6,959 nucleotides of DNA. It comes from Comamonadaceae bacterium. GTDB lineage: Bacteria > Pseudomonadota > Gammaproteobacteria > Burkholderiales > Burkholderiaceae. Position 1 is the first letter of the stretch. The number at the start of each line of letters is the position of its first letter. The stretch is from assembly GCA_947505995.1 (NCBI GenBank), contig CANNNB010000127.1, positions 1 through 6,959 on the forward strand, given 5' to 3'. This document shows positions 6,457-6,959 of the stretch, piece after piece. The notes below the pieces were generated by a model. That model did not search any database. It saw only the letters and a program-made list of their open reading frames with translations, and was not told the origin of the DNA. The position numbers and the translations under genes were made by a program.

Positions 6457-6959
6457 ATGTTGACCTTCCAACAAATTATTTTGAAACTGCAGTCCTATTG
6501 GGACGCTCAAGGCTGCGCGCTGTTGCAACCTTATGACATGGAAGTGGGTGCGGGCACATCGCACACCGCCACGTTTTTGCGCGCCATTGGCCCCGAGCCC
6601 TGGAAGGCGGCTTATGTTCAACCCAGCCGCCGTCCTAAAGACGGCCGCTATGGCGAGAACCCCAACCGCTTGCAGCACTACTACCAATACCAAGTGGTGC
6701 TCAAGCCTGCACCGTCCAACATTTTGGATTTGTATTTGGGCTCGCTCGAAGCCTTGGGCTTCGATCTGAAAAAGAACGACATTCGGTTTGTTGAAGACGA
6801 TTGGGAAAATCCAACCTTGGGCGCTTGGGGCTTGGGTTGGGAAGTTTGGCTCAATGGCATGGAAGTCACCCAGTTCACTTACTTCCAACAAGTGGGCGGC
6901 ATTGATTGCAAACCCATTACCGGCGAAATTACCTATGGCCTTGAGCGCTTGGCCATGTA
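6457..6959 (+). CDS. glyQ: glycyl-tRNA synthetase alpha subunit, N-terminal part (runs off window)
   Basis: This is the catalytic alpha chain of the bacterial alpha2-beta2 glycyl-tRNA synthetase, a class II enzyme that charges tRNA-Gly. 167 complete codons are present, of about 300 expected, with no stop before the window end. The reading frame gives signature stretches shared with E. coli Gly[11 protein letters not shown] (28-37), [20 protein letters not shown] (52-71), [32 protein letters not shown], and [12 protein letters not shown] at the end. The ATG at 6457 gives the expected N-terminus [12 protein letters not shown], slightly shorter than in E. coli; its ribosome binding site is weak. 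It starts 47 bases after lnt on the same strand, so it may be read from the same transcript. glyS should follow outside the window. Confidence 0.97.
   Translation, partial: MLTFQQIILKLQSYWDAQGCALLQPYDMEVGAGTSHTATFLRAIGPEPWKAAYVQPSRRPKDGRYGENPNRLQHYYQYQVVLKPAPSNILDLYLGSLEALGFDLKKNDIRFVEDDWENPTLGAWGLGWEVWLNGMEVTQFTYFQQVGGIDCKPITGEITYGLERLAM

Noticed and set aside
6412..6891. A 159-residue minus-strand ORF at the window end
   Set aside because: It is antisense to glyQ, whose plus-strand frame is unmistakable and simply has no stop codon within the window.
1..6959. Mobile element, CRISPR array, phage or defence system
   Set aside because: No transposase or integrase motif, terminal inverted repeats, spaced direct repeats, or foreign-looking gene was seen; all coding regions have clear housekeeping or metabolic families.

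Overview
The window looks like ordinary chromosomal sequence from a betaproteobacterium, most likely order Burkholderiales, family Comamonadaceae. I base this on the 5S rRNA sequence, the corC-lnt-glyQ gene order, the style of the FadD and CorC proteins and a GC content slightly above 50% judged by eye. The family assignment is inference from memory, not a database match. I see no insertion sequence, integrase, CRISPR array, phage gene, toxin-antitoxin pair or abrupt change in composition.

Layout. Bases 1-103 are the 3' part of a 5S rRNA, the end of an rrn operon, followed by a strong intrinsic terminator at 116-148. Converging on it from the minus strand is a two-gene unit: fadD (long-chain acyl-CoA synthetase, 2820 to 1132) and then a metallo-beta-lactamase-fold hydrolase of unknown substrate (1091 to 171). 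A hairpin plus T-tract lies in the 40-base gap between them. A 182-base divergent spacer (2821-3002) separates fadD from the plus-strand genes. It holds a clear fadD ribosome binding site, a plausible fadD promoter and a bulged inverted repeat overlapping that promoter.

The plus strand then carries a GNAT-family acetyltransferase (3003-3674), corC/ybeX (3723-4661), lnt (4661-6409, start codon overlapping the corC stop) and the 5' part of glyQ (from 6457, running off the window end). The corC-lnt pair is the familiar envelope module: CorC is a cytoplasmic CBS-pair protein linked to Mg/Co homeostasis, and Lnt adds the third acyl chain to lipoproteins in the inner membrane. glyQ encodes the alpha chain of the heterotetrameric glycyl-tRNA synthetase; glyS would be expected just outside the window. 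On the minus strand, FadD activates fatty acids for beta-oxidation or lipid synthesis; the role of the hydrolase is unknown.

No previously undescribed system stands out. The items most worth a second look are small: a 12-base tandem repeat that encodes a highly charged N-terminal extension of CorC, the hairpin between fadD and the hydrolase gene, the inverted repeat over the putative fadD promoter, and an 11-codon ORF with tandem glycine codons overlapping the glyQ start.
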